Shown here: one piece after another, positions 60,412-64,000 of the stretch
Layout of the letters: every line of letters starts with the position of its first letter
Numbering within the stretch: position 1 is the first letter of the stretch
NCBI GenBank assembly: GCA_016278505.1
Contig: JADQBQ010000004.1
Coordinates: 1-64,000 of the forward strand
Direction of reading: 5' to 3'
Origin: Clostridiales bacterium
GTDB taxonomy: Bacteria > Bacillota > Desulfotomaculia > Desulfotomaculales > VENG01
Length of the DNA: 64,000 bases
Program-made: the position numbers and the translations under genes
Notes under the pieces: generated by a model
Databases searched by the model: none
Told to the model about the DNA's origin: nothing
The model's input: only the letters and a program-made list of their open reading frames with translations

Positions 60412-62374
60412 AACCAAACCACCTTAATTCCTTAGCCTTCTGTTTTATTTCCTCACGGCTAAAAGTAAATTCACTTATACTTTCATATTTATCCATTAAG
60501 TTTAATAGTTCGCTGTTTTCCACGTCATCCGTTGTATCATTAAACCGGCCAAACAGTTTTACTAATTGTTCCTGCGGACCCCGCAGCATTGGAAACACTT
60601 TTTGCAGCAAAAGAAAATCAAAGGCCTTAGCCCTAGTCAGCAGCGGACTATGTTGGGTACGGGGGATATTAAGCAGGTACTTATCTATATGGCGCAACAT
60701 GCGGTAACTAATTCCTTTTCCGGCATCCGCAGCATTAATGTGCTGGTGCATCTCGAACAGAAATTCTATCTCGGAGTTATTTAAAGCTAACCCTTTATCA
60801 CCATGATTTACCCACTGCAAAAACTGCCCGGTAGTCACCTCATAATCCATTTCCTCGAAGGGTTCACTTGCAAGCCCTTCTTTCAATTTATCAAAAGGCA
60901 AAACTTTAAGGCGCAGTACATTGGCCCGGTTTAACACCTTATCGCTGAAAGTATAAGTAGACTCATCAATGTTTACGGTACCGACAAACAAGACATTGCT
61001 GCCTATCTTAATTTGAGGCGGGTACTGGCTGGAATTGTAAATGCGGTCTTTGAGCTCAGGGTTATACAACTGCAAACTTCTATTTTTCTCCGGCAGTTCC
61101 AAAATACTTAAGAACTGGCCAAAATAATGCTCTACCCGGGCAAGATTCATTTCATCTAAACAAAATAGATACAAGCGATCTGGATGTCCTTCAGCCTCCA
61201 GGAGTAAATTAACAATACCTGTATCCGCCGGGCGATAAATATTGTTGGCTGTATCCAAAAAGCCAATCAAATCCGTATCATCAACCCAGTTGGGACGTAC
61301 CGGTAAAAATTTAAAGCGTCCGTTATTGCTGTTTTCATTTAGACCAAGTGCCTCAGAGTACATTCGGACCAGGTGCGACTTACCGGTGCCCGACATACCC
61401 GCCAGTATTACTAACCCACCCACCTTTAGGGCTGTGTGAAAATTTAAAAGGTCATCTTCGTCGTATAATAGGCCAGAGGCACGACACAGCCTGTCCAATC
61501 GATATATAAATTTTTCCTCGTCTTTATTTCCGGCAGGCTCATTGCTTTTCTCTGCTTCGGCAGAAACAGTCTCCGCAAAGTCTTCAGATTCCCCATGAGT
61601 TCCCTGGGTTTCGGCGCTCTCATTATTCTCTTCAACTTCTGTTGCCATGAAAGTTTTGGGGGAAATTACTTCTCCATCGCTGTCCAGCATGGCCTGAAAA
61701 TCCTTGAGATAAGTAAAAGATTCAACAAAGGCTACTTCACCGAAAGTAATTATGCTTTCCTGTTCCAACAAGTCATAAGGCACGCGCATAATTTCATCGT
61801 TAAATTCGTATACCCATTTTTTATGACGTTCTACCCTGTTATAAAAACTCCCGTATAAGTAACCGTTAACATAAACGTATATTGGATCTACTTTAGGCAT
61901 CTGTAATGGGTAATAGCGGAAAGGTCCTAAAGGCGATTGTTTAAGCAGTAATGCCTCATAATCTTCTTCGCTTTTTTGGTTTAGGTGCAACATGGGAATC
62001 AACCTAGATTCTGTATCTATTCTCACAGGTTTAGGTAAAACCATTACAGGTTCCGCGACATACAAAGTTTCACCTTTTTTGCGTTGTTCGGAGGGTCGAA
62101 ACAGCACAATTTTATCCATTAAAAACGCTTCAAATTTTCTTGCCCTTATAGGCCAATCTTCATAATAGTCGTCCTCAAATTCGTAATCTCTAAATTTATT
62201 GGCATAACAAGTTATGGTTTTATCTAAATGTAAAGATTCCGGGCCGTCAGAAATTATTTTCAGTGCAAATTGTATTTCCCCTATTTTATTTACAAAGGTT
62301 ACTAAATCCCTATCCGGGGGTAAATCATCACGTTCAGCTAAAATTCCTACCAGAATGCAGTCCAGGTCGTTCAT
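60401..62374 (-). CDS. McrB-like AAA+ ATPase
   Basis: 657 residues. Residues 1-245 are a domain I do not recognise (VDPIYVYVNGYLYGSFYNR; possible target-sensing part); 246-290 is an acidic linker (EENNESAETQGTH). The AAA+ motor follows: Walker A GMSGTGKS (326-333), Walker B LFCLDEMN (403-410), sensor GTVNIDEST (465-473) and an Arg finger candidate in VLNRANVLRL. McrB proper has NTAD in place of NID, so nucleotide choice may differ. RBS GGAGG before the ATG. It lies between the coiled-coil gene and the nuclease and overlaps the latter. Confidence 0.85.
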   Translation of the reverse strand: MNDLDCILVGILAERDDLPPDRDLVTFVNKIGEIQFALKIISDGPESLHLDKTITCYANKFRDYEFEDDYYEDWPIRARKFEAFLMDKIVLFRPSEQRKKGETLYVAEPVMVLPKPVRIDTESRLIPMLHLNQKSEEDYEALLLKQSPLGPFRYYPLQMPKVDPIYVYVNGYLYGSFYNRVERHKKWVYEFNDEIMRVPYDLLEQESIITFGEVAFVESFTYLKDFQAMLDSDGEVISPKTFMATEVEENNESAETQGTHGESEDFAETVSAEAEKSNEPAGNKDEEKFIYRLDRLCRASGLLYDEDDLLNFHTALKVGGLVILAGMSGTGKSHLVRMYSEALGLNENSNNGRFKFLPVRPNWVDDTDLIGFLDTANNIYRPADTGIVNLLLEAEGHPDRLYLFCLDEMNLARVEHYFGQFLSILELPEKNRSLQLYNPELKDRIYNSSQYPPQIKIGSNVLFVGTVNIDESTYTFSDKVLNRANVLRLKVLPFDKLKEGLASEPFEEMDYEVTTGQFLQWVNHGDKGLALNNSEIEFLFEMHQHINAADAGKGISYRMLRHIDKYLLNIPRTQHSPLLTRAKAFDFLLLQKVFPMLRGPQEQLVKLFGRFNDTTDDVENSELLNLMDKYESISEFTFSREEIKQKAKELRWFGYAS

Positions 62375-62399
62375 TATAATTAAGCCTCCTATTAACTAT

Positions 62400-63500
62400 C
62401 TATTTTGCTATATGATTCGCACTTTGAAGGATATTGTTTTCGACTTGCTTCATACTAGCTACTTCAATCAATCCGTTGAATTTCTTTAAAAATGAAATAC
62501 GTTGTCTGTGATTGCAGCGGCTGGAAATAAGGAAAATCAAGTCAAATTCTTCAGAGCGACCACCATTTATATACTTTTCTTCAGCTGTAGATAGGTCAAC
62601 AGACTTTAATTCCACCGGGACGCCGTTAAGGAATTTGCATTGCCTGCGTGGTTTATCGCCGATAATTATTGCACGCAGCACATCTCTTGCAGGGTTTTCC
62701 TCAGGGTACTTTGCCTGCCACAAATCTAAAACAGAGTTTTTGTCGGCTAGCTGCTGCTCATATTCTCTGTTTTGTTCAGCTAACTGATTAATTTGCATTT
62801 CTTTCTCGGCTAGCTCTTTTTCCAACTTTTCTTTTTGTTTGGTTACCCAAGCTAGGTTTTCTTTTAGCTTGGAGATTTCGGTTGCTTTTTCTTGGTTAAG
62901 TTTATTTATTTTACCTAACTCATCCTTGTATTTTTCTTCCAACCTGCCTCTTTGGGATTTTTCTTTCTGTAATTTGGCATGGAAGGACTCATTTAGGTTT
63001 TGGAGTTTTGATTTTAGTTTACTGACTTCCTTTTGGAGTCTTATATTTTCTTCTTTAAGGCCATTGCTTAGTTCAACTATTCCCACCTCTTTATCATTAT
63101 CCTCATCCTGCTGGTCAAGCCTCTCCATCAATTCTGTAATATAGCTTTTTACTTCTTCAGATTCAAAATCATTTTCTTCTTGTAATGCAACCAGTGCAAA
63201 AACATAATCAACGCCCCCATAATCTTTTATTAAATTGCGTTCATTCGATTTAATAGTATCAAGGTCTTCATCGGCCATCGCTTCATATAAGCCTGGATTC
63301 AATCTAAAAATTACCGCTGCAAAAATACTTGCAGTTTCCGCTTTTGTAGCAAATTTTACAGTTTTATTTCTAATTAACTGCTTTGGTGCTTTTGATAAAT
63401 CTTTTGAAAAACCTGGTAGGCTTAAATCTATCTCTTTCGCCAGTTTTATTAGCCGGTTTTCATCCAAGTTCTCTACGTACCATTTGTAAAACTCCTTCAT
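62400..63500 (-). CDS. Coiled-coil protein of the McrB-like cassette
   Basis: 366 residues. A globular helical N-terminal part (1-135, ATKAETASIFAAVIFRLNPG), a long coiled coil (about 142-260, rich in E, K, L and Q heptads), and a C-terminal domain (270-366: ARDVLRAIIIGDKPRRQCKFL; EFDLIFLISSRCNHRQRISFLKKF) that I cannot assign. No membrane segment. GAGGAG lies nine bases before ATG 63500. First gene of the operon, 26 bases ahead of the ATPase gene. A structural, RNA- or DNA-sensing adaptor is a guess. Confidence 0.7.
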   Translation of the reverse strand: MKEFYKWYVENLDENRLIKLAKEIDLSLPGFSKDLSKAPKQLIRNKTVKFATKAETASIFAAVIFRLNPGLYEAMADEDLDTIKSNERNLIKDYGGVDYVFALVALQEENDFESEEVKSYITELMERLDQQDEDNDKEVGIVELSNGLKEENIRLQKEVSKLKSKLQNLNESFHAKLQKEKSQRGRLEEKYKDELGKINKLNQEKATEISKLKENLAWVTKQKEKLEKELAEKEMQINQLAEQNREYEQQLADKNSVLDLWQAKYPEENPARDVLRAIIIGDKPRRQCKFLNGVPVELKSVDLSTAEEKYINGGRSEEFDLIFLISSRCNHRQRISFLKKFNGLIEVASMKQVENNILQSANHIAK

Positions 63501-63742
63501 TTTTCATCGCTCCTCTTGAATTATTTTTCCATTTAAACTCTTATCCACATACTCATTTTTAAAGCCTCCTATCCTCTGCACAATTTGGGTTTTGGTATTA
63601 TTGCCTAATATTAACCAAATTCGACAGGCGATGTGATATTTCCTATTTCTATCCCATAAGACCGATCTTTTAGAGTTTTAACAAGATATGTTAACCAACC
63701 GATCCATTAAGGTTTTCCCTCCCCTGGTTCTTATTTGAATTC
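63501..63742. other. Leader of the coiled-coil operon, no gene
   Basis: About 240 bases between the predicted promoter and the first gene. No frame or strong hairpin is seen, so the transcript would have a long untranslated leader. Confidence 0.4.
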
Positions 63743-63778
63743 ATTATAACGGTATACTGTGACAACGGTTTGTCACAG
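63743..63778 (-). promoter_or_regulatory. Operator-like palindrome and -10 of the coiled-coil operon
   Basis: CTGTGACAA-CGGT-TTGTCACAG (63757-63778) is a perfect 9-bp palindrome. On minus, TATAAT (63743-63748) lies exactly 10 bases beyond GTCAC, so the palindrome covers the -35 region. The same arrangement is found at 58535-58564. Confidence 0.7.
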
Positions 63779-63808
63779 AAAAAAATCGCCTCTTGAAAAT
63801 TGAGGCGA
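63778..63808 (-). terminator. Terminator of an upstream minus-strand unit
   Basis: TCGCCTC/GAGGCGA with a nine-base loop and T7 on the minus strand. No minus-strand gene is seen just upstream within the window. Confidence 0.65.
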
Positions 63809-63908
63809 CTAGTGATTTCTTGAAAACGTATCTCATTCAATTTTTACTATTTTGCACACACTTTCAATGTTCATTTCCCGATTCTTCAAAGACCGTGCCG
63901 CGGCTTAG

Positions 63909-64000
63909 AAGCCCTATTTTGAGGATGAACATTTTGTTTATGTACACGGCGGCATCAGGCCCGGCATCAGCCTCTGCCAGCAGGCAGAAGAAGACCTGCT
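63909..64000 (+). pseudogene. 5'-truncated metallophosphatase-like fragment
   Basis: The plus-strand frame KPYFEDEHFVYVHGGIRPGI then SLCQQAEEDLL matches the middle of Ser/Thr phosphatase-like or diadenosine tetraphosphatase proteins (FVHAGIRPG...Q..EDLLW). A stop codon at 63906-63908 lies directly before it and the N-terminal metal-binding half is missing from the DNA upstream. The gene runs off the window. Confidence 0.45.

Overview
The window is chromosomal DNA from a spore-forming, low-to-mid GC Firmicute. It most resembles the Desulfotomaculum/Pelotomaculum group (Peptococcaceae). The grounds are sporulation genes of the yunB, ytxC and ytaF families, strong AGGAGG-type ribosome binding sites with frequent GTG/TTG starts, T-box leaders ahead of pheS and thrS, an infC-rpmI-rplT operon with an attenuated leader, and the gene order polA-mutM-ytaF-coaE-transglycosylase. 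The genus is an inference.

Layout. 0.3-23.5 kb is a conserved housekeeping block, almost all on the minus strand: yunB, tyrS, a plus-strand class A penicillin-binding protein, mutS2, a U32-family RNA hydroxylation protein, a NIF3-like protein, an alkyladenine glycosylase, polX, zapA, pheST, a SpoU RNA methylase, infC-rpmI-rplT, thrS and ytxC. 23.9-28.7 kb is a patchwork of small poorly known genes (a ferritin-like protein, a possible PD-(D/E)XK nuclease, membrane proteins) plus a diguanylate cyclase and tRNA-Val. 29-40.8 kb holds a D,D-carboxypeptidase, a degenerate NodB-fold protein, two tandem DedA proteins, a SEC-C protein, an S41 protease and the polA-to-transglycosylase run.

40.9-48.1 kb is a small integrative element in the 3' end of tRNA-Leu(GAG). 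It carries two convergent tyrosine recombinases, a 40-residue ORF translationally coupled to a frameshifted serine recombinase, an intact large serine recombinase, a structured non-coding stretch and one cargo lipoprotein. Its right end has two tRNA 3'-end repeats. One is a 51-nt half-tRNA with a compensatory T-stem change, so it appears to come from a different tRNA-Leu gene. A decayed stretch and a probable GNAT toxin/antitoxin pair follow.

49.6-63.5 kb is a DNA repair and defence region, all on minus: addAB (addA appears frameshifted), a WYL regulator, a VWA protein, and a three-gene cassette of coiled-coil protein, McrB-like AAA+ ATPase and DUF2357/PD-(D/E)XK nuclease. This cassette is the best candidate for a little-described system. 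A near-identical palindrome, GTGAC-N8-GTCAC, lies exactly 10 nt upstream of a -10-like hexamer ahead of both the coiled-coil operon and the VWA gene. That suggests the two units are co-regulated, possibly by the adjacent WYL protein. The window ends in a 5'-truncated metallophosphatase-like fragment on the plus strand.
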